Shown piece after piece: positions 1-9,089 of a stretch of 64,000 bases of DNA. Numbering within the stretch: the first letter of the stretch is position 1; every line of letters begins with the position of its first letter. Under the pieces are notes generated by a model. The model was not told the DNA's origin and searched no databases. It saw nothing but the letters and a program-made list of their open reading frames with translations. The translations under genes were made by a program, and so were the position numbers. The stretch is from Linanthus parryae (taxonomy: Eukaryota > Streptophyta > Magnoliopsida > Ericales > Polemoniaceae): NCBI GenBank assembly GCA_023055425.1, contig JALGPY010000004.1:63883718-63947717 (forward strand), given 5' to 3'.

Positions 1-373
1 AGCAAATAAAAAACATTTAGCACAGAACATTATATAACTATATTACATATAGCTCAGGTACCCACCAACCCCTGCAACAAATGTTACTATAAATACTAAC
101 ATACAGATCAACTACCTCATAATGCACAACAACCAAGCACCATTGCTTTGTCCCATAAGCTTCGTTTGCCCCTCGCAAGAACAATTCATCCAAGCCTCAA
201 AGTTTGTATCATCTTCAAACATACAAACAAGAAATGACACTCTGTGCAATAGTCGATTTGCCAACATTACCGGTGAGAATTTTCTTCAGTAATGAACAAT
301 CACTGCCAGCTTAGTAATGCAGCTTTCCCAACAGTTTCACTTCAGATTGTATGCTTTTTATGAGTAACTGCAG

Positions 374-645
374 GCTACAATACGCGAGATTTGGGTACAA
401 GCCACCGTACACGCTTTACCAACAAATCAGCAAGCATGGTATTACGCATGCAAGTTGTGCAATCGTGTTGCAAATCGTTATCCAAACAACAGATTCCAAT
501 GCTCTGCTTGCCAAAATAATGATTGTGATGCTATAACGTGGTACGTAATGACACTAACAAGCATTACGCCGTAGACTGTATCAACCTAATTTTACACAAC
601 ATCAATTTAACACCTTTTTTCAAAGAGGATACGAAATCTGACTGC

Positions 646-687
<42 letters not shown>

Positions 688-1037
688 TGTTTCTCCCCAG
701 GGGACGTATAACCGTGCAACTTCATGACGGTAGTGCTGAACTCCAGGTACGCATCTTCGGACAGTCAGTAGACACTGTATTGGGGATAAATGCAACAACC
801 ATGTCATCAATGTCGGCTGAGGTATGAAACAAAATTTCTCGATCTAAAATTATACCCCATACCCAAATAGCTTATTATATTTGGCACTGTGATTGTTTCA
901 AGGAACAACAAAGCGTGCTTGAGTCCGTGAACACGAACAGCGGCGCAAGAAGATTTTACTTCCTCCTTTCCCGGTGCACCAACGGAAATGTATTTCCAAT
1001 AAATGGTTGGACTGTACGCTATGTAGTTGAAGCTTGA
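374..1037 (+). CDS. RPA70-like single-strand DNA-binding protein, C-terminal part (exons 374-540, 701-821, 903-1037)
   Basis: Three exons with GT-AG borders and matching phases give about 140 residues ending in TGA at 1035-1037. Exon 1 holds a zinc ribbon of form C-x2-C-x13-C-x2-C (ACKLCNR ... QCSACQ). Exon 2 encodes an OB-fold segment with motif VQLHDGSAELQVRIFG, and exon 3 ends FYFLLSRC ... WTVRYVVEA. This order matches the C-terminal DNA-binding domain of replication protein A large subunit (Rep_fac-A_C type). RPA binds single-stranded DNA, and plant Helitrons carry such genes, probably to help rolling-circle transposition. The N-terminal part is not in view; a candidate upstream exon ends at 272 before GTGAG in the right phase. 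No internal stop was seen in the three exons. Could be a Helitron-borne gene or a truncated fragment. Confidence 0.72.
649..685 (+). repeat. Poly-T run of 37 bases in an RPA-like intron
   Basis: An uninterrupted T run 14 bases before the AG at 699-700. It lies where the polypyrimidine tract of the 541-700 intron is expected. On the opposite strand it produces a spurious lysine-run ORF. The length is likely to vary between copies and between sequencing reads. Confidence 0.9.
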
Positions 1038-1792
1038 TGCACGCTTACACATAAAAACATAGCCCCATCGACAAACTAATTAAGATAATATGCCATTATC
1101 GTCTTGTATGTTATTTTAATCAACGCTTTGTTATCAGTGGATGTCCACGTAATATTGTAGTTCGGTCTGCATAATATGAAGTCCCTATTACATTTGTTAC
1201 ACATCTTATCTTTAATTGCAAAGTCAATTATGCAGTGGAATAGCGAATTAATATAAAACACATGCTAGGACGAATAAAAATCCAATCCCTGATTTTAACG
1301 GCGATGTCTACGGCCAGCTACAAGATTAAACTCAAATCATAAATGCAACAATAGTTCGGATAGCTATTAAAATTGTATTAAACCACGCTCTTGTGACAGT
1401 GTGAATAACAACTGAACGTATACTATTACAGGGATAAATTCTGGCTGGGCATCATAACACATTAATCGCTTATGCCTCTAAGTGCAAGTAGATGGCACTG
1501 GAGTATGTTTACAAGTTATATTTGCTTAAATTCTTTTTGTGGCATTGTAAATCGTTCGATGCACGCGTCATCCTGCAAATATATCATTGAATTTAGATGA
1601 GGTGTTTTGCAACACACCACTAACCGCAAGATGAATAAAATACAATTAACCCTGAACTTAGTTTTCAGAGCCCTTTAGGAAAGAGATCCCAAGTCCATAC
1701 TTGTATATCTGCTCATTATTTGCAATTCTCATATTAAATTACAATTTTTGGGATCATTGCTATTGTTATTGGGAAAAAAAATTTTAGACATT
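1038..1792. other. AT-rich spacer, no gene seen
   Basis: Between the RPA-like stop codon and the end of the F-box gene. I found no convincing exon on either strand; the short ORFs here have no recognisable motifs and lack paired splice sites. It may contain the 3' untranslated regions of the two convergent genes. Confidence 0.6.
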
Positions 1793-3544
1793 TTAGTTAT
1801 GAGGAAATATCTCATAAATGAAGTCGACTTCCCTATCACATCTACAAGCATCACACAATATATTGTCTTCGTTGCGCGCCCATCCTGATCTCCACCTGTG
1901 ATGGGGTTGCGATGCACAGCAACGCTGTTTCTCCATCTGTATGATTGGACTTTTAATCCAGATGCTCCTTAAAATTGACTTAACCTTTTGCCGGTACTCC
2001 TCCAATTTTGTATCTATATCCTTGTCTTTTGTCATTCCACGGAACAACTCGATTCCCTTCTCACGGTATTTGTCTCCACTCAACACCAAAATGATGACAA
2101 TTATATAACGTGCTTCTCCAAGTCCAGCTTCTGCTGCTGTTTGTAAAGCATCTAACCCATCACTATGTCGGCATAAACTGAAGTAATCAACCTAAATTTA
2201 AAAAAAAACAAAAAAAATGTACGTCAGTTTATGCCACTTCACAACAATTAACTTAGATTCTCTTCTTGCTCCACGTTATGATAAATCAATAGAACTGCCG
2301 CTTACCATTCCTTGCCTAAAGAGAGCTTCTGGGTTCCCACTGTCATTGCATCTCCTCATAAAACGCGAGAATTCCCGAATCCACTGCTGACTCGACCGCC
2401 ATGGAACAATAGGGAACTTCTTAAGCGACACCTTCTCGTATACGCAATTATAGTTAGATGCTTCATTGAACATCTTCAAACTGCAACATGTTCCAAAAAA
2501 TTACATATAATCATCAAACTGGAAAGGGGTGAAAGTGTCTTTGCATCAAAGTTGAGAGGGTGAAAGTGTCTTTTACCCCCTATAATATGGTAAAGTTTTC
2601 AGTTTAATCCCTCATCATCTAACGTCTTTCCATTAATTAGGGGTTATTGTTTGAGATAGACTAAACAAGAGAACATTCAGAAATCAAAATACATAAGTTC
2701 TGAAACTGGTGATCGCCTCCTATTGCTCCCACCACCAACACCTAAAAAATGAGCTTTTGCTCAACAGACCCTACTTCATTGCTCGAAATTGAAGGCTAGG
2801 AAGACAGCGGATCAAAAAATTGGTTTAACGTGTTTATTAAAATGTAAGAACATAGACATAATCCCTGTCTTCAATCTCTATGTCCAGTGACACTCTTATA
2901 TGGAGACCAACCCCCACTCGATTTTTGAAATTTGCAATTTTTACCCTACATTCATTTATTTAATTATATTAGCCCCCACTCAAAGTTTTAATATTCACAA
3001 CATTTAGCCTACATTCTATTAATATAATTGCATTAGTCCCCACTCGTATTATATATTCACTTCAACAATCTATCAATTCGTCATTTTACCTCTTAAATAT
3101 TTCAAAATTAATCAAAAGATGCGTCATTAAACTTGAATTTTTTCTTGTACTCACTCGGCCAAATTCTGAATCCACCCATGTCCGTGTCAAAGCTTTTATA
3201 GAGACAAAAACACACTGGGTCATGTACAAAAACATGGTAAGTGAAAATAGAAAACTCTCCAACTCTATCGGTATGATTTGATTAAATTCTTCTTATTCTA
3301 ATACTATTCCTATTGATATTCAAATTGAGCTTTGAAGATTATGAATATTAAACGACACAAAGGAGATAAAGAAAGAGAAGAACATAGGATATTACCTTTT
3401 CTTTGCGGTGAACAAATCATCAGACGAACAAGATCCCAAAATCGCCAAGATTTCTGTGATTAACTCTTTCGGGAGTGAGTTGATCGTGGAGGAATTGCTC
3501 TTCTTTGTGTTCCTTCTTCTTACCGATGACCTCAGCGGCGCCAT
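1793..3544 (-). CDS. F-box protein of the At2g35280/At1g67623 type (three exons: 3396-3544, 2306-2480, 1793-2191)
   Basis: On the minus strand, ATG at 3544 opens exon 1 (149 nt), which encodes a basic leader and an F-box (INSLPKELITEILA, about residues 21-34). GT at 3395-3394 and AG at 2482-2481 bound a 915-bp intron. Exon 2 (175 nt) continues with FNEASNYNCVYEKVSLKKFP and GNPEALFRQGM. A 114-bp intron (2305-2192) leads to exon 3 (399 nt) with VDYFSLCRHSDGLDALQTAA, a TPR/Sel1-like segment, and a cysteine-rich tail CDACRCD. Phases join exactly, giving 240 aa without a stop. Family knowledge: F-box proteins link substrates to SCF ubiquitin ligases through SKP1; this subfamily has an F-box, a Sel1-like repeat and a Cys-rich end. 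The gene is antisense to the Helitron and looks intact. Its substrate is unknown. Confidence 0.82.
2911..3079. repeat. Three degenerate ~63-bp direct repeats in the long F-box intron
   Basis: Units start at about 2911, 2973 and 3037. Each opens with a CCCCCACTC-like block followed by AT-rich sequence containing a CCTACATTC-like motif. Identity between units is only moderate. They lie inside the 915-bp intron, so they may mark an old insertion or a local duplication. Confidence 0.55.
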
Positions 3545-3633
3545 AGTTGTGTTCAAGATAGCTAATCGTGTTCTTGGTCTTGGTGCTGCTGCACTTCAGA
3601 GAGAGTTGCTGGAAAATAATGCATGGAGGGTGG

Positions 3634-3641
3634 TTTATATA
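3634..3641 (-). promoter_or_regulatory. TATA box of the F-box gene
   Basis: TATATAAA on the minus strand, flanked by CTC and CCACC, 90 bp upstream of the ATG at 3544. The spacing would give a leader of roughly 60 nt, normal for a plant gene. Confidence 0.6.
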
Positions 3642-4172
3642 GAGAGTTGATGCATGTATATAGATAAGTCTTCGGTACAAATAATGAGTATCAATCTGTA
3701 TCTTAGGTATCAAGTTTCCTACATTCAGCGAACACCGCTACGCTTTCATCCTATGCAGATAGTTACTTCCAACAATTATCCAATGTATGCCTATTAAAGA
3801 AAACAGCTGGATTATCGTGTTTCATTTTATTGCCACACATGTACGTGCTATTTATCGTATTAGTCCAATCAAATAGGATGAACACACAGTGTTAATTCGT
3901 TCCTTCGTCTCTCATTGTTTGCCAAATATAACATCTGTGCCGATCTATGAATAACATAATCTAATACATCATTCTGAACGAGTATTAAATTACGAAAAAA
4001 ACAAAAGCTCTATCGATTCGCAAAATATAGACCACGATAACATTAGTTCATAACTCCATTACAAAGCAAACATTACCAAGCTCAACATTACTGCTCATGA
4101 GGCATACTACAATTCACCATAACATAACACGTACACAGGAATCTATACTCTTGGTTTCTTTTTGCACAACTC

Positions 4173-4583
4173 TCAAGCATCTTCCACGGTCTTCTTTCTC
4201 TTGGCGCCCTTCTCTGGTGCCGCATTCAGTGGAACAATTGATCTCGTCACCTGCAAGTCTTCACTACCTTTGGCTATCACTTTTTGCTTCTCCTTCCTGC
4301 TTGAACTGGAAGAACGCAAGCCAGAACCCTTCGGCTTCGGCGGATATGACGGAGCCGTGTCAATACCCCATAAATCGACTTCTTCCTCCGTGTCTGAGTA
4401 CACTGTAGTGTCCGATCCTTTCCCAACAACATAACCATGTTCGGTCCAACTTTCCCACTCAGACTCGCTCTCTGTGAATTCTTCCTCGCTCTGACATTTT
4501 ATGCTTCTCCTCATCTTCTTTTTACTCTCCTTCTTAGCAGTCTTCTTCCTATTGTCATCGGTATGTTCCTTAGGTGAATCCAT
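4173..4583 (-). CDS. Small acidic/basic protein of unknown function, copy 1 (C-terminally shortened)
   Basis: Minus-strand ORF from ATG at 4583 encoding 136 aa. I do not recognise the family. It has a Lys-rich N-terminus, an acidic serine-rich core (SEEEFTESESEWESW followed by EHGYVVGKGS), an Asp/Glu stretch, a poly-Ser patch and a Lys/Arg-rich tail, suggesting a disordered, possibly nuclear protein. It is a paralogue of the gene at 5330-5770. A TGA after residue 136 removes a tail that copy 2 still encodes (ending KKKPR-type basic residues); the matching codons continue in frame beyond the stop. An in-frame TTG lies further upstream, but ATG at 4583 matches the start of copy 2. A TATA box sits 41 bp upstream, the same spacing as in copy 2. 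Confidence 0.62.
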   Translation of the reverse strand: MDSPKEHTDDNRKKTAKKESKKKMRRSIKCQSEEEFTESESEWESWTEHGYVVGKGSDTTVYSDTEEEVDLWGIDTAPSYPPKPKGSGLRSSSSSRKEKQKVIAKGSEDLQVTRSIVPLNAAPEKGAKRKKTVEDA

Positions 4584-4623
4584 TGCATCACAGTTTGTTG
4601 TCAATTAGGCCAACTGCTTGTGA

Positions 4624-4630
4624 TTTTATA
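4624..4630 (-). promoter_or_regulatory. TATA box, acidic gene copy 1
   Basis: TATAAAA on the minus strand, 41 bp upstream of the ATG at 4583. Both the box and its distance are conserved in the paralogue. Confidence 0.6.
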
Positions 4631-5329
4631 CCACAAGTAAGCAAGAAAGTCAAAAGACCATATCAAGTGATCATGACTTTTGATTATACAGCTTAACATC
4701 ATTACTCAGACAGACACCTCTTCAATTAATGAAGTCTGCAATACAGGATTCAATACACAACAATCAATGCATTTACATTATGAAACCTAAAACAGATGCA
4801 GAGATATAATGACTGATTAGGTGAAATAATAGGCATTGACAATGCACTGGGTTATGCATGAACTGGTAATATATAGCACCTGTTCATGTCATGATTACAT
4901 TAAACTGATTGACATGCATATTCAAATAAACACATCTCCAATAAATGCAATCTGCAATACAAGTCAATCAAGCATCATCTACTGCAAAGCATACTTAACT
5001 TAAGAAAACGTCAACACACATCAAGCAAAGACGATGCACAAAGACGATGTTATCCACACATCTCAGACCAAAAAAATATTGATCGTTCGATCAAGCAGAC
5101 ACGATATGCATCAATCCATGAATATCATAGTATAATACATCATTCTAAACGATTATTAGATTATGAAGAAAGCAAACTCTGCATTAATACACGAAATATA
5201 GACCAAGGCGACATCAATCCATAACCCCATTACAAAGTGAACATGACCAAACTCAACATTACTACTCATAATACGTGACATGAAACTACAATCCACCATA
5301 ATATAGCACAAAAAAAAAACCTAGACACT

Positions 5330-5770
5330 CTATAATCTTGGTTTCTTCTTGCATGACTCTTGAACATCTTCTCCAGTATTCTTCCTCTTGTTGCCCTTAT
5401 CTGGTGTCGCCCCCAGCGGAAGAATTGATTTCTTCATTTGCGAGTCTTCGCTACCTCCGGCTATCACTTTTTCCTTCTTCTTTCTACCTGAACTGGAAGA
5501 ACGAGAGACAGAATGCTTCAACTTCAGCGAATACGAGGAAGCCGTATCAGTTCCCCAGAAGTCATCTTCTTCCTCTGCATCTGAGTACACCGTAGTCTCC
5601 GAACCCTTCCCGACCACATAACCATGTTCAGCCCAACTCTCCCACTCAGACTCGTCCTCTGTGAATTCTTCCTCACTCTGATATTTTTGACTTTTCCTCA
5701 TCTTCTCCTTGCTCTTCATCTTATCAGTCTTTCCCCCTTTGTCATCGGTATTTTCCTTACCAGACTCCAT
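5330..5770 (-). CDS. Small acidic/basic protein of unknown function, copy 2
   Basis: Minus-strand ORF from ATG at 5770, 146 aa, one uninterrupted exon. It aligns end to end with copy 1 at roughly two-thirds identity. The best-kept stretch is the core SEEEFTEDESEWESWAEHGY followed by VVGKGS, which argues for selection on the protein. Composition is highly charged: Lys-rich N-terminus, acidic middle, Ser patch, and basic C-terminus CKKKPRL that could act as a nuclear signal. No enzyme motif, signal peptide or membrane segment is visible. It is antisense to the Helitron and divergent in sequence from all retroelement genes here. Function unknown; captured host gene is the simplest reading. Confidence 0.65.
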   Translation of the reverse strand: MESGKENTDDKGGKTDKMKSKEKMRKSQKYQSEEEFTEDESEWESWAEHGYVVGKGSETTVYSDAEEEDDFWGTDTASSYSLKLKHSVSRSSSSGRKKKEKVIAGGSEDSQMKKSILPLGATPDKGNKRKNTGEDVQESCKKKPRL

Positions 5771-5810
5771 TGAATTACACTATGTTGTAACTTAGGCCAA
5801 CTACTTATGC

Positions 5811-5817
5811 TTTTATA
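5811..5817 (-). promoter_or_regulatory. TATA box, acidic gene copy 2
   Basis: TATAAAA on the minus strand, 41 bp upstream of the ATG at 5770, inside a block also conserved upstream of copy 1. Confidence 0.6.
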
Positions 5818-6345
5818 CCAGAAGTAAGGAAGGAAGTCAAAAGACCATATCAACGTTTCGTGTCCTTTAATTAAACTGCTTGACATGATTACTTAGACAG
5901 ACACATCTTCAGTAAATGTAATCTGCAGGACAGGTCAATCAACCACCAAACACTGCAAACCCTACTCAATCTACTTAAGAAATCTTCGATGCACATCAAG
6001 CAATGCATCTAAATGATGAAGCCTAGAGCAGAAGGAGAGAGATGGTGGCTCATTGGGGAGGATAATAGGCGTTGACAATGGAATAGATTGTGCATGAACT
6101 GGTAATACATAGCATCCGTTCATGTCCTCTCATTGAGCTGATTGACATGCATATTCACACAAACACACCTCCAATAAATGCAACCTGCAAGACAGGCGAA
6201 TCAAGCACAAGATACTGCAAACCCAACTCAATCTACTAAATAAATCTTCAATTTTACACCAAGCAATGCATGTAAATGATGAAACCAAATTAGAAGGACA
6301 TAGGTGTTGGGTGGTTGGGGAAGATAACAAGCATTGACCTTGGAA

Positions 6346-6928
6346 GGTAACATGTTATGAGTATGATTTTGTTAGGATCAGAGAGCTCATGATGCTCATA
6401 AGAGAGCAAAATAGGATAATTATAGTTATCAATTAAAAACACAAAGAAAATTCCCGATACCTGTCTCACAAACATTGAATATCTGAAGGCACTGCATTAT
6501 ATCAGCCGCTAGAAGTTTCCCAAGTTTGACTGCACAACCCATATATTATGTAGTTACAGCCTGATAATAAGAAAGATTGCCGAACTATATCATTGTAAAA
6601 CATAGTACTCAATATATGTTGCCAAAAAGAAAACACCCAATTCAAAGGCAGGTGCAACCAATATCTATGTAGCCAATTTAAGTTGCCATCAATGACACGC
6701 TCGTCTACTACTCCTGTACTACCTCACTATGATTCTGAAATACTCTATGCCTACTATCTCGTTATTCTAATCTCGTGATTATGCAATGTTTTACAAATGT
6801 GATGCACTCACGGATGTTGAGGCTATTTACAGTATAAATCCGATAAAATAACATCCAAACGCGGTACATAAGAATCCTGCTTTAGCAAATGTATATCTCC
6901 GCCCATCGGACAAGCAAACATGCCAAGG
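6346..6928. other. Helitron 3' spacer, no gene seen
   Basis: AT-rich sequence between the last upstream repeat and the terminal hairpin. Short ORFs only, without recognisable motifs or splice-site support. Confidence 0.6.
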
Positions 6929-6964
6929 CCACACCACGCGCAACGCGCGCGGGGTGGAACCTAG
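6929..6964 (+). other. Helitron 3' terminus: hairpin plus CTAG
   Basis: A 13-bp stem with two mismatches (6929-6941 with 6945-6957), loop AAC, then AAC and CTAG. This is the standard Helitron 3' end: a GC-rich hairpin a few bases before CTRR. Host sequence resumes with T at 6965. Confidence 0.82.
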
Positions 6965-8422
6965 TTACTAGTTATATTTCAATAAAGTGTACAACTTGAT
7001 ATTATTTTATCAACAAGTAAATTCGTTTAATTAGAATATTAAATAGTTTATCTCCTTAAAATTATTGGTTACTTTCTAAAATAAATTTGGAGTTTATAAA
7101 CACGTTGGGGGTATTCGAGTAGGCTTTCGCTTCCATATCATATAGGACATATGCATTGTCTATTTGCGATACGAACTTGTTTGTGATTAGGAATTTATGT
7201 GTATGATTGTAGAGCGTGCCTTCAACGACCTAGTTGAGCCGGACGTTGTTTACGAGTAGCGGCTTAGATAGCACTTTTGGCTCTCACGGTGAGTATTCAT
7301 GCTTAGCGTTGCGTAATTATCTTCTTTCGTGTCAAATGTGATTTTATTTCACGTCTCAAAATATACTTGTGATACATGCCTAGTTTTGTGTGCCAAATCC
7401 TTTCATGTGATACTCGTTTATCTGAAAATAATTGTCGTGCTTTATTCCGAAGTTTCTAAACTTTCCGTACTCACTTTTAAATCGTCACTGTATCCCTCGT
7501 TTTCAAATCGGAAAACTAATTGTTCAAATATCACTAAGTCGGAATTCATTAATAACGTAAAGTGAAAGAATCGCAAGTACTAGAACTAGTTGGGTCTACG
7601 ACAGTGCTATACGCCTACGTCGTGTTACTTTACTTTACGTTACTATCGGGTGATGATTCCCTGAGCCAGGTCCCTAAAGAGATACCGGGATAATCCCCTG
7701 GGCTCCAGTCCCTAAACTTATTTCGGGTGATGATTCCCTGGGTTTTAGCCCCTAAAGACATGGGACTCCGTGCGCCCCGATTCCTTTTTCCGTAGGCTGG
7801 AATCCAGCATTCTAGTACTACCCTTCTGACTTACAATCTTAAGGGGGTGTCGACACTTAAGGTCTAGTAGTTGGCTTGTATGATGACTAGCGGGATCGGA
7901 AACCCCGATCCACAACGCTTGGCAGAGAGGTCGGGTTATCAGAACCCCCTATAAGCCAGTATCATCTGTTATTATTCATCCTGGTCTCTCCTGGTTACTG
8001 CGAGTTAATAATGCGACATCTTTGTCTCTAAATCTGGAAGCTGTTATTAATAAGCCGTGTTCTGATTAGACATGCACCTTGAGAAAATATCCTTGAAATT
8101 GAATTACTGAACGTTTGATATTCTTTCGAAACATTGCAAACTCTGATCTTTATACTTATACTCTGTTACTGTTTAAACTACTTCAAATGTAAACCCCGTA
8201 ACCTTTCTTAGCCGTTCTGTTTTACATGCTAAGGTGTATATTCACTCAGTTTTTACTGATACTCGAAAAACTTCGGTCTTGTGTCTTTTAATTCCCCCGC
8301 AGGTATATGACTGGTTTGCATGGGGTAACGCGCTGGATTCACGATTCGTTCTCACCTGCAAACAGTAGTAATTAGTAATTTACCGTAGAGCAAACTTTGG
8401 GTGTAATATCTCTTTTGCTAGG
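6965..8422 (+). repeat. Tekay 5' LTR, first remnant
   Basis: Matches 56342-57931 of the complete 3' LTR with about 2% difference, counted by eye, and lacks the 134-bp internal duplication seen there. It is truncated on the left by the Helitron and ends with CTAGG, the left target duplication of the Tat element. Short ORFs inside are LTR sequence, not genes. Confidence 0.9.
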
Positions 8423-9049
8423 TGTAGATAGTTCTTTCTGAACAGACAGATCTTAGCCACGTGGCAATCATCCAGCACACCATACTGTGCTCCACACACA
8501 CTGGATCACCAGCTGCGCTGATCCACGTGGGGGCTGCGAGACAGGGCCCTCGCATACCACTACACGGGACTTGTAGGGACTTAGTGGTTTGGAGGCTAGA
8601 GTAAGTCCTGTCGCGTGCGAGCCAAGCCCGCACGCGACCGCTAGTAACTTCTTTTGAGAGATTTATGGCACGAGCTCCAAAAACCCGGTCAATCCGGTCA
8701 AACCCTGTCAACCCCATAACGGTTCCGGTATACGCGAATAACGTGCTGTAACGGTCCCTATATACGCGGAAGAACGTGCCGTTGTGGTTAAGCTAATTAA
8801 GCCGCCATTGATGGGTGCATTAACCACACTACAACGGTCACATTCTCCGTTATATATAGGATCGTTAACCCTTCCATACAAGGGAGAACGACCCGAGATA
8901 CGCAAAGCTCTGCCAAAATCCTGTCTCTTTCTCTCACAGTACTATTGCCTTGCTCTCTCCCTACACACAACCCAACATTTTCCTATGCCATTTCTATTCA
9001 CTGACTTTGGTGTACACAGAGTTCTCTCTGCAGGATTCTCTTGTACACA
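8423..9049 (+). repeat. Tat element 5' LTR
   Basis: 627 bp, TG...CA ends. It contains a TATA-like box TATATATA at 8851-8858, whose equivalent in the 3' LTR is 31685-31692. I count about 31 differences from the 3' LTR (about 5%). Confidence 0.9.
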
Positions 9050-9051
9050 TT

Positions 9052-9071
9052 TTGGTGAACCCGACGTGAAC
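9052..9071 (+). promoter_or_regulatory. Probable primer-binding site of the Tat element
   Basis: TTGGTGAACCCGACGTGAAC begins two bases after the 5' LTR end, where reverse transcription is primed. Which tRNA matches cannot be decided by eye; a tRNA 3'-end comparison would settle it. Confidence 0.6.
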
Positions 9072-9089
9072 TTACCATTGCAAGCAATC

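Larger units (their letters stand above)
3943..6345. repeat. Tandem duplication (~1.17 kb units) carrying the acidic gene pair
   Basis: Sequence from about 3943 to 5110 matches about 5113 to 6300 at an offset of 1172-1220 bp. The match covers 3' flank, coding region, TATA box and upstream DNA. Within the upstream DNA a further ~230-bp block (with GACATGCATATTC and TCTGCAATACA-like motifs) recurs about four times, near 4692, 4909, 5883 and 6129. Units have clearly diverged, so the duplication is not recent. The stretch 3642-3942 contains no gene that I can support. Confidence 0.75.
1..6964 (+). mobile_element. Helitron, 3' part (5' end outside the window)
   Basis: Seen: the block ends in a GC-rich hairpin (6929-6957) followed by CTAG at 6961-6964, the CTRR terminus expected of Helitrons. 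The next base, T6965, starts sequence homologous to the Tekay LTR at T56342, and the base before it in that intact LTR is A56341, so the insertion lies exactly between A and T, the known Helitron target. An RPA-like gene at 374-1037 fits, because plant Helitrons often carry RPA genes. Inference: the F-box gene and the acidic gene pair are passengers. No Rep/helicase ORF is visible; it may lie upstream or be absent. The missing first 1613 bp of the Tekay 5' LTR should lie left of the Helitron's 5' TC end. Confidence 0.78.

Noticed and set aside
607..810. Minus-strand ORF with a long lysine run
   Set aside because: Antisense of the poly-T tract and the RPA-like exon.
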